NCBI GenBank assembly: GCA_032173965.1
Contig: JAVUNC010000019.1
Span: 6,944,501 to 7,008,500, forward strand
Source: Sitta carolinensis
Lineage: Eukaryota > Chordata > Aves > Passeriformes > Sittidae
Length of the DNA: 64,000 nt
Direction: 5' to 3'
Below, one piece after another: positions 14,053 to 24,909 of this stretch. The translations under genes and the position numbers were made by a program. Under the pieces are notes generated by a model. That model was given only the letters and a program-made list of their open reading frames with translations, searched no databases and was not told the origin of the DNA. The stretch's first letter is position 1. Each line of letters opens with the position of its first letter.

Positions 14053-17000
14053 AAAAACAACTGGAGCATTGTCTAGAAAGGGATCAGACATAACTGTTTC
14101 TGTATTTGCTACATTTCAGGGTAGGTCTGATAGCACCAACAGGTTAATGGATCTAAGTGCTAATCAAAGCAAAAGCTTTTATTTCAAGCCATTAGAGTAA
14201 ATCTCTATAGTCAGTGTACAATTCCTTAAACCAGCAGGCTCTACTGAATTAAACAAAGAGCAAATCCTATCATATTTAATGTTGTTTCTCATGCCTAATT
14301 TAGGTACCTTTTTATGAGAACTTCACTATTTTCCTCTACAGAAGCAAAACAATGTCTTCTAGCATTATTAAATGCTCATAAAAAACCTGATTTTCAAATA
14401 AAACATTAATATGAAAACCCTAAAATACAACCTATTTTCCTTTTAAAATAAATTCTGTCCATCAAAAAAAAAAAAAACAATGAAAGTAGGCTTATAGAAC
14501 TTGAAAGTAATAAAGGAATGATTCCAAGTATTTTCTTTTCTTTTTCTTTTTTTCCTACTAGTTACATTGTAGTAAGAAAATTTCTTATTCTACATTAAGG
14601 AACAACTTATCCAAGCTAACTTCCTTCTGAAAAAATTAATTGAGCTTTTATTATGATTGCATTCAGAATGCTTATATAGAAATTTCCTAAGCTTTTTCCA
14701 GGGCAAAAACCAGTTAAAATGTTTTAATTAAACCACTTTTCCTTAAGAAATATTTCCTTTACAATGTTTTTAATATAACTCAACATTGGCTGTATCTTTC
14801 TTGACAGATGGTATTTCCTTAACAGAGAATGTCTCAAATGGTTTATGTATAACATTCTTTCTGAAATTCATTTCCTTTCTGTGTAAGAAGTTAATACACC
14901 AAGAAAAAAAAAAACAAAATACCCAGGAATGTTTCATGCCATGTGGGATATAACAGTTCTAGAGTTTTGCTTTAAATTAGCCGAGTAATATTTTTGTAGA
15001 AATATATTAACGTGGTTGAAGCTTAACATTTGGAAAACAGAAAAACACTTGCCCACAACACTGCTTCTCGCCAGATCCCACTCCAGCATTAACTTCTCTT
15101 TCATGTTCTACTCCTCAGTCCTATGTCTGGTGGAAATCTGACAGATCTTAGTAAGGTTCAGCTTAGGAGAGAGATGTTAACCGGCTGACTGTTTTCAAGA
15201 ACAACAGACTGGTATTTCTGTAACACATAGCTCCCAAAGTAGAAAGGAAAATTCTTATAACTTCCCTCCAAAATCACTCAAAACACTGAAATCAGCAGAA
15301 AAGCACACCGTAGTCTTTCTCAGGAGGACAGACACTGAGGTCTCACAGAAGTGGATGCAGCTCCTAAGGGTGGGCCACTCCTCCATATTAACATCAAAAC
15401 ACAAGTTCCTAAGAGGGAGACCTGTACCAGCTGGATGCAGAAGAACTAAGGTTCCACAAACAAAAATCCTGGGGAAATGGGACCTTTGCAGGATAGTAAG
15501 GCCAAAGATATTGGGTTTGCAGCTTGTAATATACACTCCTTATAAAGGTTGTAAACCTTTGGCTAAATGGCTGGAGAACAACAGCAGTTAAGAGCAGACT
15601 TTAAGAGATAAAGAAATACATGTTGATAACTTCTTTTTCCTCTTGTTATGCTCTAGGCATTCATTAAAATATTACTTTTCTAGCAGATCAAATAATTTTT
15701 TTGTACAGATGAAAATTTTTATTTTAAAATATTCTGCAGCCTGTGGAACTACATTTACAACAATATTTTGCAATTACTACTTTCCATTTTTGGGCATCTC
15801 TTAGCCAATATGCCATTCTACAATACTTCTAGTAAACATTATCATCTGTGTCAATACTGTGTACATAGAGAACATCTTGCACTGAAATCCAAAGCTACCA
15901 GACAGTTTCCCTAAAGTTTAAGGTTTGCCTATTTAAGAAGAAATAATGTATTTCTAAACTTCAGCAAAAGCCTGTCCTAAACATGCCTCTTCCAGCTGCT
16001 TTTGCACTGCAAGACACAGTGAGGGATCATGGAGACTGGTAATATAATCTTTCTTACTAGTATGCAAACTCATTTGAGCTTTCTCCTCACAGCAATTCTA
16101 CCTTCAGTTCTGAAGGCAAGCTGAATGCCCAGAGCTCATGATAACAATGCTTTGGGCAATATGTGCAGTACCAGTTTGCCTAAAAGATTTTTACAGATGT
16201 ATCACAAAGTTAAAAAAGAAAATACAGCTGAATTTAGCATCTTTATTAGCCACTTAAGACATGTAAAATGAGCAAGTAACCGAAGGAACTTGGGGTCACA
16301 GACAACATGGGAATAACTTCCAGCTTCCCTTTAAAAGGGGAAGAATTTCCTACAGCCACTTCAGGGGCCTGGTGCTGTTGCAGGAGGGTGAAGGTCTGCC
16401 AAGCTGCACAGGCACAGAGAGAAGGCATCAGAAAACCCGGCTAATGTGATTGAGAGAACAAAACTTTACTAAATCCTCTAAATTTTTCATAAGATTATTT
16501 CCTCAATTAAAAAATAATTGCTATTTGCTGTTTTCAAAGAGAACTACTGCACAAGGGTGCTGTGTAACACATCATATTTGTTCTTCAGTAGACCAGCCTA
16601 CCACAATTGCTTTAACAAAAATCTCATAATTTCAGCTATTTTTCCCTTTAGACAGAAAATAATATGTATTCCTGTGCTAGCAACAACCATTTTAGCAACC
16701 TCCCTGTTGTGACCACTCCAGCCACATTTGCTTCTGCCCAAACTTAATTTCCATACTTCCATAACTACAGAGCCATTGTCTCAATTTTGCAGGTCAGTCA
16801 TCTCTCGAGGTCCTCTGATGGCCTGCTGTAACTAGAACACACACAAAGAAATAGCTGTTTGACCTTTGACAACTGCAGGCGTTTGTCTTTCAAAAACTAT
16901 TAAGGTGGCAGACAAGATAAACATGCAGCTTTTTTACCCACTGTCATAAACTAAATGAGATGTGCTGTTCAATACAAGCATTGTTTTAAAGTGTGAGATT

Positions 17001-20000
17001 TTTTTATTGCTTAGTGAGTTGACACTGTTTAACATGTAACACAGTATCCAAGAGAGGTGCAAAACTAAATGCTTCTCAATATTTACCCAAAAAGACCAAA
17101 GATTCTTTCTTCACAGTAGACTGAGATACAATACATACAATGCCTGTCTTTATTGCAACACAAGTAAAAATATTCTGTGAGATACATTTTAATAGAAATT
17201 ATTATTCTAAGTGAATTTTGGAAACTGGCATCTCAAGATAGAATAATTTATGACAAAATAATAAAGTATTCATTTTGTAATGAATGGTAGCGCTCGAAAT
17301 AGCAGAGAACTGTAAGGATTTAATTTAAAACTTGGTATTCAAGAGAAAATTTAAACCTGATGTTCCTAATAAAAGAACACACTTCTCTGAGCAAAGCCAT
17401 AATTTTGGGAGAGACACGCCCTCTGTCACTTCCAACAGTTAGAAATAGATGAGTCTGCAAAACATTTATTGTAAATCATATTGAGACATGAGTATTTTAA
17501 GGAAACTCTAGTGCAGTATCTATCCATCTCATGGAGGCAGCACAAAATGCAGCAAGACCAGTATTTTTCTCAAAAATCAAAGTTTAGAAAGATCAAACAT
17601 AACCATAACTCTACATTCCATCTTCCTAGACAGTCTGTAATTATTTAAGAGGGATTTGAACAAACCAAACGCCTCCTTTCCAAACGTGAAATGATTGCCA
17701 ATTCCCAGGACATTAACTGGGAATTCCACTATCTGATGATGAATTACATAGAAATAGCTCACTGGCAGCACATCATTTTTACTTGTCCCAAGGACAAATC
17801 TAGTGACCTGGGCAAGAGATCCTAAAAGAAATTGCTAAAACTGTTTTCCTTTTAAAGGAATTCATGAAGTAAGTTGACAGATTAGTACTGTTTTCACACT
17901 GAAGAAAGCTACTGTCTGTTTAGGAGGCTGAAAGGAAAAGATTAGCCTTACCTTATCAGACTACAGGTTGTCTCAATAACCTTGGCATGAGTGTATCACC
18001 TCACACTTTCTAAAATGTTGGACTCAAGAAAAGAGGATTTCCATGAGTGAACAGTTTAAAAAAGAAAAAAAAAAATGGACTGGCTCCCAACAGACTTAAC
18101 AGGTAAGTATTTCTTTTACTTGTTTTGCTCTTTGAGAAATCATTTGCAGTTTTCCTTGGCTTTGTTAAAGAACCAAGCAATAACTTCCCTGGAGCACATG
18201 GCCCCCAGCTTCAGCTGACACACAATTGCAAAAATTTACCCAGCAGAACCAGAAACAAGCTCCAAGTTCTGACCATAGCCTGAAAGCCCATTTGCAGCTT
18301 GGCTCACTTTTAAAAGTTGTATCTTCCATGGATCAGCACGTGGTCACCACTGTCTCCTGGCCTATCATACCAGAAGAGTTAAAAGTTGTTTTTCAATGAG
18401 GACAAAACATGTAACAACTATTCAGTGAGCAGAATGCTCAAGAAATTCCCACTGTACCGCAAGAATTCTGGGGAAGAGTTAGACGAGCTTATGAGAAAAA
18501 ATCATCGAGTGAAATGAAAAGTGTTTCATCGTATGAGTTTCTTAAAAGTAATAGCACAAGCTGCAACAATGAGAAGAAAAAAGGAAAGTTTTACCAGTCA
18601 TTATTAAATTTATTATTGTTTATTCTTGCTAAAGTACTATCAGGTTTATCAAAACTAATGCTCTTTACACTCCAGCAGATCACAAAGATGGTCTTGATGG
18701 AATTGAGCAGCTGAACAAATGTGATGGTATTAAAAACCAGAAGGATCTAGTCCTTCTGGAAACTGCATAATAAAATAAAGTGACTAAAAAACTGAACGAT
18801 CTTTCTCACAACTCCATGTCCAAACTAGGACAGAATTTTTTTTTTACATTATTTTCACTAGAGAAACAGTTTATCAAAGCTAACCAGCACTTCTCATATA
18901 AAAACACGTAACGGAAATCCAGAGGACTCATCATTCTCTTACATTTGTCCTCACACTTAGGAATTCACTCTACCTGTGATCAGAAGAAATGGTCTCTCTG
19001 AAGAGAAGTCTGTTGACAGACTGACTCCCTTCATCTCTGAACACTTTGCCAACTGGAAAACTTTCTCAGTATAGCCAAGACCTTTTTTTCCTGCATTTGG
19101 GTGAAAACAGTGACACAAGCTTGGTAACAGTTTTTGGGGTCATTTTACTTGAGGGTTTTTCTAGTACTTTTCCAGAAACTGAAACTAGCAAATGTTTAGC
19201 AGCAACTCAGAGGTCTGTAATAGTCACCTGAGAAATGCAATTCAGATTCCTTCCCACTTCTGTGTGGGAATATATAAAATGCTGAATATCCTCTACCCAG
19301 AGCTTTACACTTGCTATACATCTGTTTACAGCTTTAACTCACCAACTGCAAATGGTAATTATACCCTGCCCAAGGACATACAAGACAACCAATGAAAAGT
19401 TCAGTAATCTCCAAAACTTCACACACTGCTTGCAGAGAAGTATGGAAAAACAGAGGCATTTTACTTTGTTTTGATGTTGTAATTTAGCTGCTTGATGAGT
19501 GGAATTTACAGTTTCTTTCTGAACAGCTACCTTTCAAATTTCATAAATACAGCATGAAGTGCTTTTACTGGTATTTATTACACAGAGACTACTAGTGTCC
19601 TTTGAGGCTGTCTATAAACAAATAGTAAAAACACTTCAAAAGCATTAATCAGCTTAAAAACATTAATTTCTGCATACATTTTTCTACATAAGTTAAATTA
19701 CATTAGGAGAACATACTTTTTAAAATATGGCTTGAGCTAATTTTAAAGATGGTTGGAAAAGTTTGGCCTATACTGATTAAAATCTATACTTAAATGACAG
19801 GAAAATTTAACCACAAAAACTGTGCTCATTTTAGAAAAACAAGCATATCACTGCCAAAGTGCTGTCCTAAGTTTAGATTGCTGTCTGACTAAAACATTAT
19901 AATTATGAGAAACTGAAATGGATTTCTAAACGTTTCAAGATGAAACAGCCATTGGGTAATTTGCAAGATATGCAATTATCTTCTGAATTCAAACACATAA

Positions 20001-22377
20001 TGCTAATACTCGATCCGAACAACCGCAGGCTGTTTGTGTGAAGACTGAGGAAATCAATGTTAAACATCAATACCAACACTAGATAGGAGTAACCATAATG
20101 AAATCTAAAAGCAGATTACCAAGCGATGCAGAATTAATTACTTCAAGAATTTTATTTGAGGAGGAAAAAAAAAGAGGCTTGGAATCTCTCTCTGTTGGTT
20201 CTGTCTCTCCAAGAGCTGCTCAAGCTGAACAGAGGATCCTCAGCCCTTTTATCCCCATTAAAACTGCATCAAGGAAGCATTTCACCCAGGCTCTCATGAG
20301 TAGCAAGACAGCAACATTTTTACTTCCAACACCAGAGAGGGTCTTCAAATAGATTTGAAGGGTCATAGAACATATGTTCTATTTCTTCACAATTAACATT
20401 CATATCTGCATGGGATCATTATCATACTGACCATGCACAAGTTAAAAGGAAGCAAAAATTAAACATAATCACATGCTCACCCCAGATCTATTTGTCCATT
20501 TCATGCATAATCATTGTCAATTCCAGTTACTTTGAAAAGTAAGTTAAATCTTGATCTGCAACAATCACTAACAGTTTGATGCGATTTGTGGGATTGCAAG
20601 AAATTCAAAGTTACTCCATTGTTTCAAAATCATGACTGCATGAACTTGTCAGTACCTGCACTGCATTTTACTGTCTGTCTTTGACTTAGGAAGAAAAATG
20701 AATGACTTGCTTGTGTTCTATTTCTTGGTCTCCTTTGAAAGCCTGAGTGTTCAGTTATCTTTTGACTCTTCTGACTACAGTCCAGTCTGTTGTTTCACTG
20801 ATTTGGTGGAAGGAGCACAAAACAATCTCTCATTCACATATGAAAACACACAGGAACTGTGAGCATGTCTGGGGACACAGCAGTTCACAGGACCACCATC
20901 ATTCAAACAGTAATTTTATAAAGAACCAGAGAAACTTTTCAGCAAAAATTAATTCTCTTTCTACCAGCAGAGTGAAGTGATCCACATAACTGCTTCATGC
21001 AGACTCATGAGGCACTCTTCATTTAGCCTTCATGGCACCTCTGGAGCTGCCATCAAAGGAGAAGAGCAAATAAAAGATCAATTTCTCTCAACAGTAAGAG
21101 ATCCTGGATGCCTTAAAAATAATAAAACCATCATAAACTCAATGAAAAAGCACCTGAGATTAAGAAATGTCTTTCAGAACACTGGAACGAAAGCAATACC
21201 TGGTCCCTTGATACTTAAAATAGCATCAATAGCAGGTTTTATACCAAAGGATGCCTGAAACAAGCTCCTCAAGAGTCAGGGGAGTTTTAGTATCACATAT
21301 GAATAATCTTGGTGAAAAAAAGCAGTTCTGTTCTCAAGGGGAAACCACCTTAAGCCTTTTATCAGATTAAAGGCAAATTAATTTTCTCAAACTCATGTAA
21401 GGATAGTGTGTGAACCCAGTGAAGCTACTAATTTTGCACTGGCAAGTAAAGACTCTCCCAGTTTTTAACCCCTAAGCATGCAAGAACTCTAATAACAGCA
21501 AATGTAATTAGGTAAATTAAATTTATTTTATCAAAACAAGTTCACAAGTAAACTAGCTCAGCTGATAGAAAAACAAATAGGAAAATGAACAGGTATGTTC
21601 AGAATGGGTATGTTTGAAGAATTATACTAACATAGCTCTATCATATCACTGTGCCCTGCTACAGCAAAAAATTGGACAATTCACAATGCAGAATTGTCTT
21701 TCAGGAGCAATTTACTTGTTAGGCCAAAGCAACAAATAGTAAACTCAAACTGTAAGTCTTTGCCCACAGTCAGCAGGGACTTGGTCCAAAAATTCAACTC
21801 TCCAAAGGTTCCATCTCCCCCTCTCTTAGCCCTAAGTGCTGACCAAGCACCACACACACGACACAAACAAGCCAGCTCTCCTCAGGCCAGTGCCAATAAA
21901 ACATTTAATCAGACCATGGAGCTCAGTGCCTCTCGTCTGTGTGCTCCCAGCACCACGAGCAGAAGAAACAAGGGAACAAGGAAGGGACAGCCTTGAACAA
22001 GACTGTAAGTGGAGAAGAGGAGAATGAAATAAGGAAAGAAGGACAGAGGAAAACACAGATTATTTGTAAATAATGATAAGGTAGGAGGAAAGCATAAATT
22101 GAGACAAAGACTCTGCACATCCCAAGAAGCTGGAAGAAGCACCCAACAAAAGTAAAAAAAAAAAAAATGTGCTTTGGCAAAGCAGAGCTGGGAGGAGTAA
22201 GGGGTAGCAGCATATTGAAGGATAGGACAAGCAGCAGGAAAGAAAAGACATACATGACATAGTCCAAACAAAAATTAAGAAAAGGAAACTCTATGGGGAA
22301 AAGTCTTGGACAGAATCAGGTAGAAAGCCAGCAGAAGGACAAGAGGATTTGCACCTATGACAGTTCAGATTAAGAAT
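14051..22377. other. AT-rich DNA, no exon recognised
   Basis: This long stretch contains no recognised gene or repeat family. Notable local items are an 18-bp perfect palindrome at 20365-20382, a run of 13 A at about 14464, and a run of 14 A near 22153-22166. Open frames such as 15255-15536 (minus), 20977-21258 (plus) and 21909-22271 (minus) are unremarkable and lack splice or promoter context. If the leftward gene is real this is probably intron. Confidence 0.5.
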
Positions 22378-22911
22378 CTAAGCATTAAAAATCTGAAAAT
22401 CTGGCTTTACTAAAAATAGCTGCTGAAGGAGTAGAGACTGAAGGAACAGAAGAAACACGTGACAGCCTCCCACATGAACAACTGGAGAAAGGGTTACTTT
22501 ATCCAGATTAAAGCCTAACACCACTAAAACACCAGGTGGGTGTGAAGATGACACCTCATTCCACTTCCAATCTTCTTTCCAGATTGCTTTTGTGGGGAGG
22601 GCAGGCAACTCCATGGAAGCAAAACTCATTGAGACTGAGAAGCTGGACCATACCAGAATCAAGGATCCCCTGCAGAATCTCAGTCTGGCTTTCACAGTAG
22701 GGTACAAAATTATCTTTCCTTCCAGATTCTGCCTCACTGAGTACACATGGTGGACTTTATTTAGCCCCTGAGGTCTAAATAAAGGTTTGTGACTTCCTTC
22801 TTTCAGCACAGAAACACTTTGGCAAGCAGGGAATGGAGAAAAAGCCCTGAAAAGATGAGAAAGTTCCTTCACAGACTTATACTCTCCTCTTACCACATAT
22901 TCCCTATGCAT
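22378..22911 (-). other. Unrecognised 177-codon open frame, minus strand
   Basis: This is the longest open frame in the AT-rich left part. It starts with ATG at 22911 and ends at 22378, about 1.5 kb downstream of the proposed exon 1 on the same strand. I do not recognise the product. It is moderately hydrophobic near the C-terminus (a leucine/phenylalanine-rich stretch around residues 150-168), with no obvious signal peptide or catalytic motif. Its start overlaps by 8 bases the end of a 68-codon open frame in another register (22904-23110). A 10-bp perfect inverted repeat lies inside it (22755-22764 with 22775-22784). It could be an old frameshifted retrocopy or repeat, an alternative exon, or chance; chance cannot be excluded at this length and composition. 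Confidence 0.2.
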
Positions 22912-23110
22912 GGCTGACTTTTTTAAATCGAAACTTTTCAGAAGTTTGAGGTGTAGTTCTGATTTTCTGAATGACCAATTTGAGATTTGGTTTCTCGAGG
23001 TACAGTTTCACATTATGGTTGACCCACAGCTGGGTTACATTAGAGCAGAAGGAGAAACAGCTTTCATTCATATCAGAGCAAGTACTCACTGGAATAACTT
23101 CCATCCCCAT
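22904..23110 (-). other. Unrecognised 68-codon open frame overlapping the next one
   Basis: This minus-strand frame starts at 23110 and ends in a stop overlapping the ATG of the 177-codon frame (stop/start region 22904-22911). Together they give about 730 bp of nearly continuous minus-strand coding potential with one register change. No domain is recognised. The arrangement is what a frameshifted relic would leave, but it can also arise by chance. Confidence 0.15.
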
Positions 23111-24169
23111 AAAACTGTTAGATCAACTGTCCCTGAAATCATCCAACCACTAAATCCACTACAAAGAGAGTAACAAGAACCCATGGCCAATGATGGAAAG
23201 GAGCGAGACCACACTCTTCAGCTGCAGCCCACACACTGACCAAGCTATGAATTCACCCTGGTAATAAAGGGTACCTTGATTTGCTGAGGTACAGCTTCCA
23301 CTGCAGCTTTGCATTCAGACTATTAGACAATACTGTAAAACATGACTGCAAAGTCAACCAACTCATTTTAGATTTCTGTGTTCAATTAAAGATACATTTT
23401 GGCTTTTTTTAATCCTAATTTCCCCATTTGTTAAATAAAAAGCAGGATGGAGGGGGACACATGTATTAATCTGTTTTACAGTAGAATAAGCTCATGCTTG
23501 AGAAACATTAAAATGTTGCCATGCTATCAACAACTGAAAAGTCCAATGGTCCAAAAGCAGAGGCTGGGTCGTGTCTTGAACAGAACACTCAGCTGCTACG
23601 AAATAAGTGAGCTATGGTGATGCCTTCAATCAACAAGTAAAATACACTACCCATCAGTGTACTCTACTCCATGCACTAACCAAAAACAGAGATTAAAGAA
23701 GCCCATTGCAACGAACTGTATGGCAATGAAGACACACAAGCACCAGCGCGAAGCTGCACGCCCCGTTTAACTCCAGTATTTATTCTTAGCGTGCAGCTTC
23801 TTGCAGGCACAGCTATGTGCTGAACAGCCCGGCTGTGCAAAGCCACGAGCCTTGCTGCAGCACTCACCCTGCATTTATTTACTGCACAAGAGACCATTCA
23901 GGTCAAAGTTTAGCTTTGCCAGAGGGCACAGCCAGCCCAGACAGCAGCACACACGCCAATACTAACGGGAAAAGTGACAACAGGCACAATAACCGAGGAA
24001 AACCACCCAGTTACAGCTGGAAAAAACCTGACTGGTTTCTGTGTATGTACGAGTTAGAGCAAAACACTGCGGGTTTTTTTTTTCCCAAAAGGAAAGATAC
24101 TAAGGAGAGATTATAACAACAGGCCTCCGGTTATTTATTCCTCCAGGTGCAACCAAAACAGCAGCACTG
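23111..24169. other. Flank of the CpG island, no exon recognised
   Basis: GC content rises toward the island. The stretch contains a 12-bp perfect inverted repeat (23750-23761 with 23789-23800). A plus-strand frame of 99 codons (23817-24116) and a minus-strand frame of 73 codons (23676-23897) have no recognisable product. If the donor at 24424 is used, this is the start of intron 1 of the leftward gene. Confidence 0.45.
23750..23800. repeat. 12-bp perfect inverted repeat (hairpin), 27-base loop
   Basis: GAAGCTGCACGC at 23750-23761 is the exact reverse complement of GCGTGCAGCTTC at 23789-23800, leaving a 27-base loop. The flanking bases do not extend the pairing. It lies about 620 bp inside the proposed first intron. 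Confidence 0.9.
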
Positions 24170-24418
24170 AAACCGAGGTTTCGGGTACCGTACACGTCTC
24201 ACACACACGAAACGCCTCCGCAGACAAACTCAAGCGCTCTCCTCCATCGCCGCGGCTCCCGGCCCTCCTACAGCGCGGCGACCATGCCTGCGGAGAAACG
24301 GGAGGCGGCTGAGAGCCCGGCGGGCGAGAACGACCCGGCGAGGCCGGGGCAGCTGCGGAGCCCCGCCGCCGCTGCCACCGCCGGCGCCGCGGCCCGGCCC
24401 CCACTCCGTCCGCCCCTC

Positions 24419-24429
24419 CCTCACCTGGG
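24419..24429 (-). promoter_or_regulatory. Splice donor site (CCCAG|GTGAGG)
   Basis: On the minus strand the exon side is CCCAG (24429-24425) and the intron begins GTGAGG (24424-24419), matching the vertebrate 5' splice-site consensus at nearly all positions. Its place about 120 bases downstream of the ETS/YY1 core fits a first exon. No matching acceptor has been assigned. Confidence 0.6.
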
Positions 24430-24441
24430 CCGGGGCAGCGC

Positions 24442-24495
24442 CGCGGCGGGAGGAGCTCAGGGAGCCGACGCGGCGGGAGGAGCTCAGGGAGCTGC
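24442..24495. repeat. 27-bp tandem duplication, two copies
   Basis: Bases 24442-24468 and 24469-24495 are identical at 25 of 27 positions. The unit length is a multiple of three, so the duplication keeps reading frame. In the minus-strand frame that is open through the donor it doubles a Ser/Arg-rich nonapeptide. It overlaps the end of the 19-codon ORF, whose stop codon falls inside the copy at 24469-24495. Confidence 0.9.
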
Positions 24496-24543
24496 CGCGC
24501 CGCCGCCGCCGCCGCCGCCCGCGGGCGCCAAGGCCGCCGCCAT
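24484..24543 (-). CDS. 19-codon Ala/Gly-rich ORF at YY1-linked ATG (upstream ORF or broken CDS start)
   Basis: The translation is MAAALAPAGGGGGGGAAAP followed by TGA. The ATG has a strong Kozak context and overlaps the YY1-like AACATGGCGGC. The seven-glycine run is encoded by pure GGC, a class of repeat prone to length change and sequencing error. N-termini of this alanine/glycine kind are common on CpG-island genes, which suggests the start codon could be genuine. The early stop means the ORF is complete within exon 1 as sequenced. Whether it is translated is unknown. Confidence 0.3.
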   Translation of the reverse strand: MAAALAPAGGGGGGGAAAP

Positions 24544-24545
24544 GT
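24535..24545 (-). promoter_or_regulatory. YY1-type site overlapping the ATG
   Basis: The minus strand reads AACATGGCGGC, matching the YY1 consensus AANATGGCGGC. In vertebrate promoters this motif often lies just downstream of the transcription start and includes the initiator ATG, in this orientation. Confidence 0.65.
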
Positions 24546-24567
24546 TCCCGCGGCCTCTGACCCCGCT

Positions 24568-24576
24568 CACTTCCGG
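24568..24576 (-). promoter_or_regulatory. ETS-family site (CCGGAAGTG)
   Basis: The minus strand reads CCGGAAGTG, the high-affinity consensus for ETS factors such as GABPA and ELK. It lies 25 bases upstream of the YY1-type site, a typical TATA-less core-promoter spacing. Confidence 0.7.
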
Positions 24577-24592
24577 TCACGGCGGTCACGCC

Positions 24593-24606
24593 GTTGCCAT
24601 GGCAGC
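24593..24606. promoter_or_regulatory. X-box-like palindrome (RFX-type site)
   Basis: GTTGCCATGGCAGC matches the RFX X-box pattern GTNRCC-N(0-3)-RGYAAC at 11 of 12 specified positions, with a G in place of A near the right end. RFX-bound X-boxes of this form are found at promoters of ciliary genes, but a single site does not establish that role. Confidence 0.45.
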
Positions 24607-24649
24607 GCTCCCTTAAAGGGGCCGCGCGGGAGAGGGGCTGGGAGCGGCC

Positions 24650-24840
24650 TGTGGGGGCTCGGACGGGGGGTCCTGAGGGGAGAGCTCCGGAGAGGAGGGC
24701 TCCGAGGGGTGTCCTGTGGGGAGAGCTCCTGTGGGAGAGCTCGGGAGGGGAGAGCTCCTGAGGGGGAATAGGAGGGGGGATCCTGTGGGGGGCTCCTGAG
24801 GGGAGAGCTCCTGAGGGGGGGTCCTGAGGGGGCACAGCGG
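24650..24840 (+). repeat. G-rich minisatellite, unit about 15 bp
   Basis: About eleven imperfect copies of a unit like GGGGAGAGCTCCTGA run across this stretch, with variants that shorten or lengthen the G run. G runs of three or more recur every 10-15 bases on the plus strand, so the array could form G-quadruplexes and would be purine-rich in a rightward transcript. It lies just upstream of the leftward promoter. The long minus-strand open frames across it (for example 24230-24937) arise because the C-rich complement lacks stops. Confidence 0.85.
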
Positions 24841-24909
24841 ACCCCGGGCTGCGGTAACCGGGGGGGACAGAGCACCCGTCCTCATTCGGGCATTCGCCGA
24901 AAACGGACA

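Larger units (their letters stand above)
24425..24565 (-). other. Probable first exon of a minus-strand gene (product unknown)
   Basis: The exon would begin near the ETS site, at an uncertain transcription start between about 24550 and 24610, and end at 24425. There the minus strand reads CCCAG|GTGAGGG, a near-perfect donor. An ATG at 24543 sits in strong Kozak context (A at -3, G at +4) inside a YY1-type motif, the arrangement common at translation starts of YY1-bound genes. That frame, rich in Ala and Gly, stops after 19 codons at 24484. The other two frames stay open from 24543 across the donor. Exon 1 is therefore either 5' UTR with a short upstream ORF, or a coding exon disturbed by an indel in the GGC run or the 27-bp duplication. 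No downstream exon was found, so I cannot name the gene. Confidence 0.55.

Noticed and set aside
24284..24616. 110-codon plus-strand frame with a fair Kozak start
   Set aside because: Ala/Pro-rich translation of the exon-1 complement, including the GCC run; no domain, and it runs against the promoter and splice signals.
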